Shown piece after piece: positions 20,490 through 29,600 of a stretch of DNA of 64,000 bases; position 1 is the first letter of the stretch, and each line of letters begins with the position of its first letter. The notes beneath the pieces were generated by a model that worked only from the letters and a program-made list of their open reading frames with translations, was not told the origin of the DNA and ran no database searches. Made by a program: the position numbers and the translations under genes. This stretch comes from Symbiodinium natans (Eukaryota; Sar; Dinophyceae; Suessiales; Symbiodiniaceae). The DNA lies in NCBI GenBank assembly GCA_905221605.1, contig CAJNDS010000668.1, positions 1,604,814 through 1,668,813 on the forward strand. The letters run 5' to 3'.

Positions 20490-21646
20490 TCAATGAGGGA
20501 GATATCGTATTTGTCGACTACGGTGAAGTTCCACAGGTCGTGCACTGTCGCTTGGTCGCAGGGCATGTGCAAAATGACATTTATGTGATCGTCACGCCGG
20601 ATCACGATGTTTATGAAGAGCAGCTCTCGAATCTTAACCCCGACCTAGTGGGCTACTTCTATGGAGGACCGGGTCTCGGCGCGCATCCACCGGCTGGAGT
20701 CAATCCTGCTAGAGTGTATGGATTTGGACCCATGACTGCCATAGAATATCAAAGGCTTATGTTGCAGGGGCGGACTTATGCCAATGGGTTGAGGACCGCT
20801 TTGGGGCTCCCAGTGCTTGGGGCTCCGGCAGCTCCAGCTGCTCCAGCGGGTGCTCCGGCTCCTGCTGCTCCGCCTACAGCTTGGGTGGCGATTGAAAGTC
20901 GCGGTGCCATGCAGAGGGGCAGTGTGGTGTTTGCAGAGGGTCAGCCTCTGCCTCCTGGGGCAGTTCAGCTTGGAGACCGAGCCATCATTCCGGATGCCTC
21001 GGGACACTCAATCTGTTTGAAGCGAATCCTTGTGACGCAGGTCGGCTCCATGGAAAGCAAGGACCTCCGCACATTGGACCCCATCTTTGATTCGCAAGGC
21101 AGCCGGCGAGCAGAATTTGCAGACGCTGTGGCCAAGATGTCTCAAGAATTCATGCCTGGAGGAGGACTCCAGCTGGACGGGCCAGCCTCATGCCTTGGCG
21201 TGCTCAAAGGAATGGTTGCTCGGGGCCTGACTCCGGTTACGGACCATGAGAGGTGGGTTCTCACCAATGATATCTCCAAGGGCGACCGGTCTATCTATGA
21301 GATGGAGGTGATCACCCGGGTGATGGAGGCCTTCATCATGATTGACCAGCTGAACGTGCCGAACCTGGTGGGGACAGAACTGCTCATGCGTCGCTGGCAG
21401 GTGATCCGTGAGGCGCATCGTATATCGCCGGGAGCCCCCGACTACAGTGCGGCAGACATTGTGATGGGGTGGTCGTACAGGCGTGGCGATGGCATGCGCC
21501 AACCACTGGCGAAGTATGTGGCGGAGGAACTCAAGGACCAGGCTGCAATAGCCAAAGAAGCGAGGAAGGCCAAGGAAGAAATGGCTGCTCGGTCAAAAAG
21601 CCGGACGGGCCCCAAGGGGGGGGGATCCGGCGGGACAGGAGCGTGA
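20486..21646 (+). CDS. Gag-like protein of tyrosine-recombinase element
   Basis: 386 residues from ATG 20486 to TGA. The N-terminal part begins MINEGDIVFVDYGEVPQVVH, which looks like a small beta-rich fold. An Ala/Pro-rich linker follows (about residues 110-133), then a helical region with MSQEFMPGGGLQLDGPASCL and YEMEVITRVMEAFIMIDQLN, and finally a basic C-terminal tail (RKAKEEMAARSKSRTGPKGG). No zinc knuckle is seen. Its position before the RT ORF, its basic tail and its length fit a capsid-like gag protein that packages the RNA. This is inferred from context; there is no recognised motif. Confidence 0.6.
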   Translation: MINEGDIVFVDYGEVPQVVHCRLVAGHVQNDIYVIVTPDHDVYEEQLSNLNPDLVGYFYGGPGLGAHPPAGVNPARVYGFGPMTAIEYQRLMLQGRTYANGLRTALGLPVLGAPAAPAAPAGAPAPAAPPTAWVAIESRGAMQRGSVVFAEGQPLPPGAVQLGDRAIIPDASGHSICLKRILVTQVGSMESKDLRTLDPIFDSQGSRRAEFADAVAKMSQEFMPGGGLQLDGPASCLGVLKGMVARGLTPVTDHERWVLTNDISKGDRSIYEMEVITRVMEAFIMIDQLNVPNLVGTELLMRRWQVIREAHRISPGAPDYSAADIVMGWSYRRGDGMRQPLAKYVAEELKDQAAIAKEARKAKEEMAARSKSRTGPKGGGSGGTGA

Positions 21647-21762
21647 ACTTCGCTGAGGGGGTACTGGACAGCCACGAGCTGGTGCCCTCCTTCATTTTTC
21701 CTTTCGTGGCGCACAGCCTCTCTTCGTAAAGGGAGGTCTTCCTTTTTGAAGTTCTCTTCGGC

Positions 21763-24180
21763 ATGCTTGGCGATGGTCGGTGGCGAGATCTCTTACCTCT
21801 GCCCCTCTTCAGGCCTGCCTCCCCAGGAAGTCAACAGGATTCAGGGGGTAAAAATTTTGAGTCTGTGAGTTCTAAGCGAAACCGCGTTCGAAGGGAGGAC
21901 AATGTTTCCAAAGTCAATGAGGTGATCCATGCTGTTAATGAGATGGCAGGCTTCACTGCCCCTTCGAAGAAACCTGCGCTCAAGGCGCAGTGTGCAGCAC
22001 AGACAGTTTTGATGAGGTCAGTGGCTAGCCTTCCTAGATGTGCCGAAAGACCTCGTATGCGTGAGGCTATTCATGAGCTTCTGCGCTTGAGCCCTTCTTC
22101 AGAGTACATGTCCGAAGAAGTGGTACGAAGCACAGTTCACCCATATGACCCTTGCCTTGTTTCTCTTCCTGAATGTGGTGCCGCTCCATGTGATGCCACT
22201 GAATTGATTGATGAGCGAGGCCGAGACGTCTTGGAGCGGTTTGAGGACACGATGATAGCGTCGGATGAGGCGTTGGGGAGTTTGTTTGAGTCGCAGAAAC
22301 ATATCAAACCAGATCTTGATGAGGTGTTTCAGAAAGAGCCTTCCAAGTACATTGCCTTCATTAAAGACCTGTACGAGCGGGGGATGATCGAATTTCGGGA
22401 GCATGCGAAGTCCATCATCACGCCTTTCTTCGTCACAAAGAAGAATGGGAAGCTGAGGTTGGTTTTGGACTGCCGTGCCTCAAACCAACACTTCACCCCT
22501 CCGCCAGACATCGCGCTGGCAGCGGGCTACACTTTTGGCCAGCTGGAGGTGGGAGCCAATGAAGTGATGTACACAGCTCAAAGTGATGTCAAGGACTACT
22601 TCTACTCTATAGGTCTACCGCGGGGGTTACGAGGATATTTTTGTATGCCGTCTATTCCCATTGAAGATGCAAAGGAGCTCTGTGATTTAAGCGGTTTTGG
22701 CGAAGTAGACCGAGTCTATCCTTGCATGCAAGTGGTTCCTATGGGTTGGTCATGGGCTATGTGGCTGGCCCAACGAGTGCACCAGCATCAGGCATGCATT
22801 GCGCTTGATATCTCGCCCGCTCAGGTGCTGGCTGATGGTCGCCCGCCTCCTTCAATGAGCTCAGGCGAGCCCGTGATCATCCCATACGCCGATAACCTCA
22901 ATGTTTGTGGCATTGACAGTCAAAGAGTGCAATCAGCAAAAGATAAAGTGGTACAGCAGCTTCAATCTGTCGGCTTTCGGGTGCATGAGGAAGAGGATGC
23001 GAGTGCTGTGGTGCAGGCCTTGGGCTTCATCCTTGATGGACAGAAAGGTGAGGTTCGGCCGATTCCTCGAAAGAGGGACAAACTCAGATTAGTGCTGCTG
23101 TGGCTGTCCACCCGTCCCAAAATCACTGGCAGAGCACTGGAGAGAGTCATTGGGCATTCCATTCATATGTTCATGCTTAGGCGCGAGTTGCTTTCCGTCT
23201 TCAGGGCGGTGTACGATTTCAAAGTTGCACACTACAAAAAGCCAGTGAGACTGTGGGCATCTGCGGCAAAGGAATGCAAGTGGGCTGCGGCTTTGCTTTT
23301 AGTATGTAAGAGCGACTTGAGGTTGCCGTGGTGTGGTGACATCACAGTTTCCGATGCCTGCTTGACTGGTACAGCCGTGGCAACGTTGCATTCAGATCCC
23401 AGCACTGCTAGGAGTGTCGGTCAATGCCGTGAAATGTGGAGGTTTAAATCGAGGGACCCATTGAGCCGTGCAAGAGATGCAGTGCTGAAGTTAGATCCGT
23501 TCGCTGATGTCTCATCCGTGAAGCCTTTGACGACGGAAAAGCAGGACCCCTTTCAGATCAATGCTGAGTTTCAACATGTTCCAGAGAGTCTTGCCTGCTC
23601 GGACAAGTGGGTGACGCAGTTTGCAACCCGCATGCAATATTCGGAACATATCACTTTGCTCGAGGGGAGGGGGTCTCTTCAAGCTATTCGTCACAAATTG
23701 CGAACTGCTCGTAACTTTGGGTTGAAGCATCTGCACTTGGGGGACAACCTGGGCATGACCTTAGCCTATGACCGTGGGCGTGCGAAATCTATTCCATTAT
23801 TGATGTGTTGTAGGAGAGCAGCGGCTTACAGCGTGGCTGCAAATTGCACCTTCACACATAGATGGTTGCCGTCAGAGTGGAGTGCCGCAGATGGTCCGTC
23901 TAGGAGATGGGAGTCGCAAGCCCCAAAGGTCAAGAGCAAGCGCATGTGCAAGAAAGTCCGTGAAGGCCTCTGCTACCCCGAAAGCAAAGGTCAGGGCATC
24001 CAACACCAGGTCCGGCAGTTCATCGTCGGGGCTTTTAGCGCACCTGAAGAAGGACATCCCTCCGCGGCGCACCAAGGCAGCGCCTTCGAAGAAAGAGCTG
24101 AGGCAGTCCATCCAAGGGAAGGACGAAGCGACCAGGGCATGCAAACGCAAGGCCTTGGCAGAGAACAAGGTTATTGGTGA
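21763..24180 (+). CDS. Reverse transcriptase and RNase H of tyrosine-recombinase element
   Basis: 805 residues from ATG 21763. RT motifs in order: TPFFVTKKNGKLRLVLDCRA; SDVKDYFYSIGLPRG with the first catalytic Asp; VVPMGWSWAMW; and IPYADNLNVCG, the catalytic loop, which reads YADN rather than YxDD. The RNase H-like part shows ITVSDACLTG, HLGDNLGM and LPSEWSAADGPSR with well placed Asp residues. The enzyme copies element RNA into DNA in the particle. The last 90 residues (from about 23910) are less protein-like than the overlapping frame, which encodes a Lys/Arg/Ser-rich linker. The functional product may therefore pass to the recombinase by a frame change. Confidence 0.85.
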   Translation: MLGDGRWRDLLPLPLFRPASPGSQQDSGGKNFESVSSKRNRVRREDNVSKVNEVIHAVNEMAGFTAPSKKPALKAQCAAQTVLMRSVASLPRCAERPRMREAIHELLRLSPSSEYMSEEVVRSTVHPYDPCLVSLPECGAAPCDATELIDERGRDVLERFEDTMIASDEALGSLFESQKHIKPDLDEVFQKEPSKYIAFIKDLYERGMIEFREHAKSIITPFFVTKKNGKLRLVLDCRASNQHFTPPPDIALAAGYTFGQLEVGANEVMYTAQSDVKDYFYSIGLPRGLRGYFCMPSIPIEDAKELCDLSGFGEVDRVYPCMQVVPMGWSWAMWLAQRVHQHQACIALDISPAQVLADGRPPPSMSSGEPVIIPYADNLNVCGIDSQRVQSAKDKVVQQLQSVGFRVHEEEDASAVVQALGFILDGQKGEVRPIPRKRDKLRLVLLWLSTRPKITGRALERVIGHSIHMFMLRRELLSVFRAVYDFKVAHYKKPVRLWASAAKECKWAAALLLVCKSDLRLPWCGDITVSDACLTGTAVATLHSDPSTARSVGQCREMWRFKSRDPLSRARDAVLKLDPFADVSSVKPLTTEKQDPFQINAEFQHVPESLACSDKWVTQFATRMQYSEHITLLEGRGSLQAIRHKLRTARNFGLKHLHLGDNLGMTLAYDRGRAKSIPLLMCCRRAAAYSVAANCTFTHRWLPSEWSAADGPSRRWESQAPKVKSKRMCKKVREGLCYPESKGQGIQHQVRQFIVGAFSAPEEGHPSAAHQGSAFEERAEAVHPREGRSDQGMQTQGLGREQGYW
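23882..24177 (+). other. Overlapping Lys/Arg-rich linker frame between RT and recombinase
   Basis: In the frame one base later than RT, this stretch reads as a basic low-complexity linker (ARKSVKASATPKAKVRAS, then KKELRQSIQGKDEATRACKR). In the RT frame the same DNA gives a less natural sequence. The recombinase frame then starts one base later again, at about 24174. This suggests two frame steps in the same direction, either programmed or by mutation. Confidence 0.4.
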
Positions 24181-25124
24181 GTCGTGCTTCTGGACAGACG
24201 CTGCTGGAAGCGGCAGCGGTGGCGCCCCGGACTGGAGAGGAGTATCAGCACAAGCTGAGATTGTTCCAGTCATTCTGCCGTGTCCAGAAGTTGAAGCTGC
24301 AAAGGCCGAAAAGCATCGACCACGCATTGAACTTGTTCCTCAACCAGTCCTTCCTCGAAGGTTGGTCCGTGGCAGAGGGCAACAAATGTCTGGCGGCAGT
24401 GATGGACTGGCGGCCAGATGTCTCCAAACACCAGCTACCTCGCAGCCGTCGGTCTCTGCAAGGATGGAAGAATTTAGACCCGGGCGCGACACGCCCGCCG
24501 ATCGCATGGCCTCTTATAGCACTGATCGCGCTGCAGATGGTCGAGTCAGGCCACTTAGTGGAGGCTGTGGCTGTCCTACTGATGTTCGTGATCTATGCCC
24601 GGCCTGGGGAAATTTTTTCCATCCGCAGAATGGACTTGGTTGGCAGTCTGGCGTTGGGGATGGATTGGGCCATCAACTTGCACCCGGCAGAGGAGTTGGA
24701 GGCGTCGAAAGTCAACGTGACGAACGAAACCATCCTGCTCAACAGCCAGGAGGTGCCATGGTTGGGCCCAGTGTTGGCATGCCTGTCACATCTACCCGAG
24801 GGGCCTCTCTTCGCAAGCACTTACCAGAATGTGCAACAGGCATGGATGGCAGCTCAACAAACTTTGGGTCTGAAGGTCAAGGCCGTCTTGCACCAATTGC
24901 GCCATTCCGGCGCAAGTTGGGATCGGTACAAGAACTACAGGGACACTCTGGAAGTCAAACTTCGGGGGCGATGGCAGGCGGACAGCAGCGTTCGCCGATA
25001 CGAACAACACGCTCAAGTCGGGCAAGCCTTCGAAAAGCTGCCTCGCACCCTCCAGACAAGAGCGTTGGCGGCGCCAAAGATCCTCCGTGCCAAGGTCCTT
25101 GGCTTATGCGGCCTTGCAAAATAA
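24174..25124 (+). CDS. Tyrosine recombinase of DIRS-class retrotransposon
   Basis: 316 codons starting at TTG, with no nearby ATG; a start by frameshift from upstream is likely. The N-terminal part, RTGEEYQHKLRLFQSFCRVQ, resembles the helical DNA-binding domain of tyrosine recombinases. The catalytic set is visible: Arg in YARPGEIFSI, His and Arg in HQLRHSGAS, and GRWQADSSVRRYEQ with the candidate nucleophile Tyr. Such enzymes join the circular cDNA to the target by strand exchange through a covalent tyrosine-DNA link, usually without a target duplication. The gene ends at TAA 25122-25124 and overlaps the methyltransferase start (25106) by 19 bp. Confidence 0.85.
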   Translation: MVSRASGQTLLEAAAVAPRTGEEYQHKLRLFQSFCRVQKLKLQRPKSIDHALNLFLNQSFLEGWSVAEGNKCLAAVMDWRPDVSKHQLPRSRRSLQGWKNLDPGATRPPIAWPLIALIALQMVESGHLVEAVAVLLMFVIYARPGEIFSIRRMDLVGSLALGMDWAINLHPAEELEASKVNVTNETILLNSQEVPWLGPVLACLSHLPEGPLFASTYQNVQQAWMAAQQTLGLKVKAVLHQLRHSGASWDRYKNYRDTLEVKLRGRWQADSSVRRYEQHAQVGQAFEKLPRTLQTRALAAPKILRAKVLGLCGLAK

Positions 25125-25864
25125 GACAGCGCGGCAAGATCCTGGAGCTCTTCTCTGGAAGTGCTGCCCTGTCGAGGAGTTTCTTCAGACACGGTTTTTG
25201 TGTTGAAGCATGGGGCATTGAGTACAACTCTTTGTGCGATCTAAGCAATACTCAAACGCTGCACGGCTTAATCCTCCGCATCAAGTCGCGGGAGTTTGAC
25301 TTTGTTCATCTTGGGACGCCTTGTACCTCATGGAGCCTGGCCAGACGCGACGATGGACGTGGTCCAGGCGCCGTGAGGGACAGTGACCAGTTCCTCTACG
25401 GTCTACCACACCTCAAGCCCAAGGACCAGGCCACTGTGACCTTAGGCAACCTCCTGCTTGAGGTCTCGCGTGCAGTGTTTGAGGCTTGCATGGACAGTGG
25501 TGTGGCAATGTCGCTGGAGAACCCGGCATCTAGCCGGCTCTGGCTGACCAGAGAAATCCAGCAACTGTTGCAGCGCGGTGCTTCGTTTCAACACACCACT
25601 GCCTGTTCTTGGGGTACGCCTTGGAGAAAAGCTACATCTTTCTTGACGTCGGGGTGCCCAAACTTCCAGTTTCCCTTTTGCGGCGGCCCCTTTCGCAAGT
25701 GTCAGTTCTCTGGACACAGGCACGCTCCGTTAACGGGAAAGAATTCGGCTGGGCAGTGGAACACCAAGATGGCTCAACCGTATCCACCGCGCATGTGCCG
25801 TGCCATAGTGCGGGCTTTTCTCGCAAGACAGCAGACTACGAGGTCGGATGTGGGGACAAGATGA
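25106..25864 (+). CDS. DNA cytosine-methyltransferase-like protein of retrotransposon
   Basis: 252 residues from ATG 25106 to TGA, overlapping the recombinase end. It shows motifs in the order of C5-cytosine methyltransferases: KILELFSGSAALSRSFFRHG (motif I, AdoMet binding), FVHLGTPCTSWS (motif IV, with the Pro-Cys of the catalytic loop), SLENPASSRLW (motif VI, ENP in place of ENV) and CSWGTPWRKATSF (motif VIII-like). No clear motif IX/X or target-recognition domain is visible, so it is a compact form. DIRS-class elements often carry a methyltransferase ORF, and cytosine methyltransferases inside retrotransposons have been reported from Symbiodinium. Whether it methylates DNA, and which bases, is not known from sequence. 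The stop codon lies within repeat B1. Confidence 0.7.
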   Translation: MRPCKIRQRGKILELFSGSAALSRSFFRHGFCVEAWGIEYNSLCDLSNTQTLHGLILRIKSREFDFVHLGTPCTSWSLARRDDGRGPGAVRDSDQFLYGLPHLKPKDQATVTLGNLLLEVSRAVFEACMDSGVAMSLENPASSRLWLTREIQQLLQRGASFQHTTACSWGTPWRKATSFLTSGCPNFQFPFCGGPFRKCQFSGHRHAPLTGKNSAGQWNTKMAQPYPPRMCRAIVRAFLARQQTTRSDVGTR

Positions 25865-26028
25865 TGATGTGGACTGGCGTTTTTCTCTTTCAGCTCCGAT
25901 GACGTCGCTTTCAAGTTCCTGCTCTTAAACCCTGGCTGCTCCAAGCACGCATGTGTCACCCAGGCTTCAACAGACTTCGAGCGCAGCAGGCGCATCGGCA
26001 AAAGGCTGGCAGCGGGCTTCAAGGCCCT
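25855..26028 (+). repeat. Split direct repeat B1
   Basis: 174 bp, identical by eye to B2 (26148-26321, offset 293). It starts GACAAGATGATGATG and ends CTTCAAGGCCCT, overlapping the last codons of the methyltransferase ORF. Eight bases (26029-26036) separate it from A2. Confidence 0.95.
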
Positions 26029-26036
26029 GGGAGACA

Positions 26037-26124
26037 CATGGAATTACGTAACCTGTGGAGTGAAGGATGTGTCAGTGGGCCTCTTCAGCTGACGTTGTCT
26101 TCCTCTCCAGAAGTTTCATGCTCG
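26037..26124 (+). repeat. Split direct repeat A2
   Basis: 88 bp, identical by eye to A1 at the 5' end (offset 5964). It is followed by 23 unique bases before B2. Confidence 0.95.
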
Positions 26125-26147
26125 CCTCCATCCAGCCCCGCCACCTC

Positions 26148-26321
26148 GACAAGATGATGATGTGGACTGGCGTTTTTCTCTTTCAGCTCCGATGACGTCG
26201 CTTTCAAGTTCCTGCTCTTAAACCCTGGCTGCTCCAAGCACGCATGTGTCACCCAGGCTTCAACAGACTTCGAGCGCAGCAGGCGCATCGGCAAAAGGCT
26301 GGCAGCGGGCTTCAAGGCCCT
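26148..26321 (+). repeat. Split direct repeat B2
   Basis: 174 bp, second copy of B1. It abuts the right flanking repeat L' with no gap. Confidence 0.95.
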
Positions 26322-26683
26322 TTCCTGTTCGTCCTTCCTTGCCTTCCTTCCAGCTAGCAACCTTAGTTGTAACTTTGTTTGCTTACTTGCAATTCCTAGG
26401 TTTTATCATCGGAACTAGATAAATGTTAGGGCCATGTGGTTCATCCCTTGAAAGGGTTGCCAAACATTTTGCTCAGTTGCAACTTTGTTTGGGGCTTATC
26501 CATGAAGCGGCAGGGTGTCCAGGGTATCCCAGGTTTGCAACGGATTCCCGAGCTGTTCTGAAATAGACTGGTTTAGGGTGTGGGGTTGTAAGTGGTGCAA
26601 AGGTTGTGTGGCGTTGGACAAGCCCTGCGATCTCGCGCTTGCTGGCCTTCCCCTTTTCGGGTTAGGCAGCCCATTTTGATTCA
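26322..26683. repeat. Right copy (L') of 362 bp perfect direct repeat
   Basis: Identical by eye to 19713-20074. After position 26683 the sequence (CTATTTTGGG) differs from the left side, where A1 follows. Confidence 0.95.
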
Positions 26684-29600
26684 CTATTTTGGGTGGTTTG
26701 TGCGAACTGCCTGATGAAACAGAGGAAACTCCTTCCTCTCTACTAGAGGATGGAAGTTGCTTGGCAACTCAACTAGCTAGCTCACTTTTCATCTTCTGCG
26801 CCTAGCGAAACATGTTTTCAGGTTTTGCTTTCATGCCTGGCCACATCGTGTTAGGGTCCCAAACCATGTGCACAGAAGTATGAAGTTGCCGAGACCTACG
26901 TCCCAAGCACCTCAACCTTGCACCCTGTTCATCCCTGTTCGCTCTCCCCCAACCGCTGCGATAGGTCGCGTGCAGCGTGAATTGCAAGTATTGCATGTTG
27001 ACCTTGACTTAACAGATCCCTTACGGAGTCGAACGAGCTTTGGTACGCAAGAGCGAGACAAAAGGTATCGGATAGGCAGTTGTCTTTTTGCAAGTGTCAG
27101 GTGCCCCAAAACTGCATGAACGCTGCAATCATCCATGTAAGCGACGTCGGATCGCAGGGTATGGACAAGGAGTTCACAAGTCAGCGGTGCCCCTTGGCCA
27201 GACCAAACTCAACAGCAACCGCGTGGAACAGGCTGGCCCTCTGCCTGTTTCTCGTGTTTGCAGGTGCGTTTGCATATGCATCATATGCACAAGACCGTCT
27301 GACAGTTGATTAAGAAGATGAAGCCCAAATGGCCGGGCCAGGAGTGTCATTTTGGAGTTTCTTTCAAGAATCCTCAACATTGATTCCAGTTGATTCCTCT
27401 CCATTCAGGACTACAAGCTGCTTAGCCACAATTGCCAAACCTTTGCCGTCGAGCTGGTATCTTTGCTGCTGCCGGGAGTTGTCGTTCCAAGCGAATATTG
27501 CTGGCTTCTCAGCTGTTGCCATTGTTCCCTATCGTTGTGCCCCTTGCACTGGTGCATGTGGCTATCTCGCTTAGGTCGCTTTGCCGGTGCCAAGCCGCAG
27601 GCCAAGCAAGCAAGCAAGCCAGTGCGCCTCCTCTGCACTTACAGGCAAGCCTAAATGCACAGCTCACGCTAGTCAAGCATTTCTGTGGCAAGTGCAGTGA
27701 TGTTTCTTTGACTCGACCTCTTGGGCTAGCTGCAAGTTTCAACTCCAGGTTGCTTGCCAGACATTATTGAGCTTTCCCGACTGGCGACTACATCCCAAAA
27801 AGTCCTTGATAGGGAATGTTCATGAATGCTCCATGGCACAGGCAACAAGCGAGCCTGCACTCCGATGATGATCGATGCTGTTCTGTCTCGGCTCAATCTC
27901 AGTTCAGGCAGCCTTAGCAACAATGCCGTAGCGTGAGTTCCACCGGCAGCAGTGCAGGCCGCAGCAGAGCAGAGTTGTTCCAGACCATGCTTCTGCCCCG
28001 AAAGCTGTGCTCGCGAGGGTCAACTGGCTGCAGTCAATAGAAGACCTTGGCTGCCATGACGAAGGCGAGCGCAAAGTCTTCATTCAGGTTCTGTTCCATG
28101 ACATGTTCGTCCAAACTGCAAGTGCATAAACACTCAGGGCGGGCATGTCTGTTCACGCCGCTCTTTTGAATGCCAGAAATGCTGAAACAACAAGCTGCTT
28201 TTGCCAGCAGAGTTTGGAAGCCCCACACGTAAAGGTATGGAACATGCAGGTGGGCTTTGAATAGTTCCCTACTCCAAGTAGTTTGCTCGATGATTTGTGT
28301 GTTTTGCTGCTTTTACATCTTACTGTCAGGCAGACGGGGATATGAGCGACATATCCAGGCCTGCTGGCGCCTTACGATAGAGGTCCAGTGTGCCAGCCGT
28401 GTGTATGCCAGTGCCTGCAAAGTGTCGGACCTCGAAGCGCGAGGTTAAGCAGGCGCATCAAGTCCTCAGAAGCGCCGCAACTTGCCCAGATTTGCCAATT
28501 GCGCTGCTGCTTTACGGGTCGCTTGGGCTTGCTGCAGAAAGCATGTCTTCGCTGAGGCCATTTCCAACTCCACACGCATGGTGGAGAGACATGCGCTCAA
28601 GGAGGTGCCGATATGTGGGTACATCCTCCTTGTCGTGCGTGCTCCTGCTGCCCTTTTGCTAAGGTCATTGAAGACACCAACAGACGGTTTTGGGGGTGTG
28701 CATATCTGAGTATTCCTCGCCAATCCGACACAAAACTTGCTAAAAGCCGCAGGTTGTGACATGGTCACCGGATGTGCGTGTGCAGCGCGTCCAATGGCTT
28801 CAGTGAAACAACTGCCTGCCATTGGCTAAGGTGTGATGCTTCCAATCACGCTTGCCTTCTTCGGCTTCTATTCTTTGTCTTCCATCCTGCATGAGGACTT
28901 CGGAGCTTTGCTAAGGTTGGCGCTTTGTGCTGTTTTGTCGAGAGACATGCGCTGCTGAGTGGACAGTTCGTTAGGATATACCATCCAAGCACATCACAGA
29001 GTTCCCTGTGCGAAATGTCCTAAACCCGCTCTTGGTCTGAGACCCATACACTATCGACAAGCTTTTGGTTTGCTGGCATTGCTTCTTGCTGGACTTGGCT
29101 GTAGCTATGTCGGCGAACTGAGGGCGAAGATGATGAAGCCACGTCGGACATGTTGCATGCCCAGATTTGGGCAAGCGCAGCTGGTAGGATGTTCCGTGCG
29201 TGGTGACATGAGCTCACATGAGGCTAGATGGTTTGACGACATCATCGGATGTGTTAGAGCCTTGGTACAGCCTCGGCTGATGGTAGCCAGCAGGTGTGTC
29301 TTAGAGAACCGCAAGGTGGAAGTATCTTGAGACCGTGTTCATTCCGTTCTTTCTCCGTGACACCGACATCTATGGTCGCCAACTTCCGCAGGAATGAGAC
29401 ATGTTTCGTGTGTTTCTCGATCGGAGCTCTAAAGGTTGACGATGCGAGCCGCAAAACATGGCTCAAGACCGAGTCTTTCTTGACTTGACAGGAAAAGAGA
29501 GGCACATTCCTGCAGTACAACCAGGCCTTCGAAGTTATTTCTGCTGTGTCGATTCTGAAAGTCTGAAACGTTTGGGAGGTGCTGGGCGGCATCATCATGA

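Larger units (their letters stand above)
20073..26321 (+). mobile_element. Tyrosine-recombinase (DIRS/PAT/Ngaro-class) retrotransposon
   Basis: The element encodes, in order, a small membrane ORF, a gag-like ORF, RT plus RNase H, a tyrosine recombinase and a cytosine-methyltransferase-like protein. Its termini are split direct repeats in the order A1 (20073-20160) - ORFs - B1 (25855-26028) - A2 (26037-26124) - B2 (26148-26321). This is the arrangement known for PAT/Ngaro-type elements, which replicate through a circular intermediate and integrate by recombinase rather than integrase. Repeat pairs are identical by eye and the large ORFs are open, so this copy looks young. Two 362 bp direct repeats flank it. 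The main ORFs sit in frames that change between neighbours, with overlaps at 20486, about 24174 and 25106. Confidence 0.9.
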
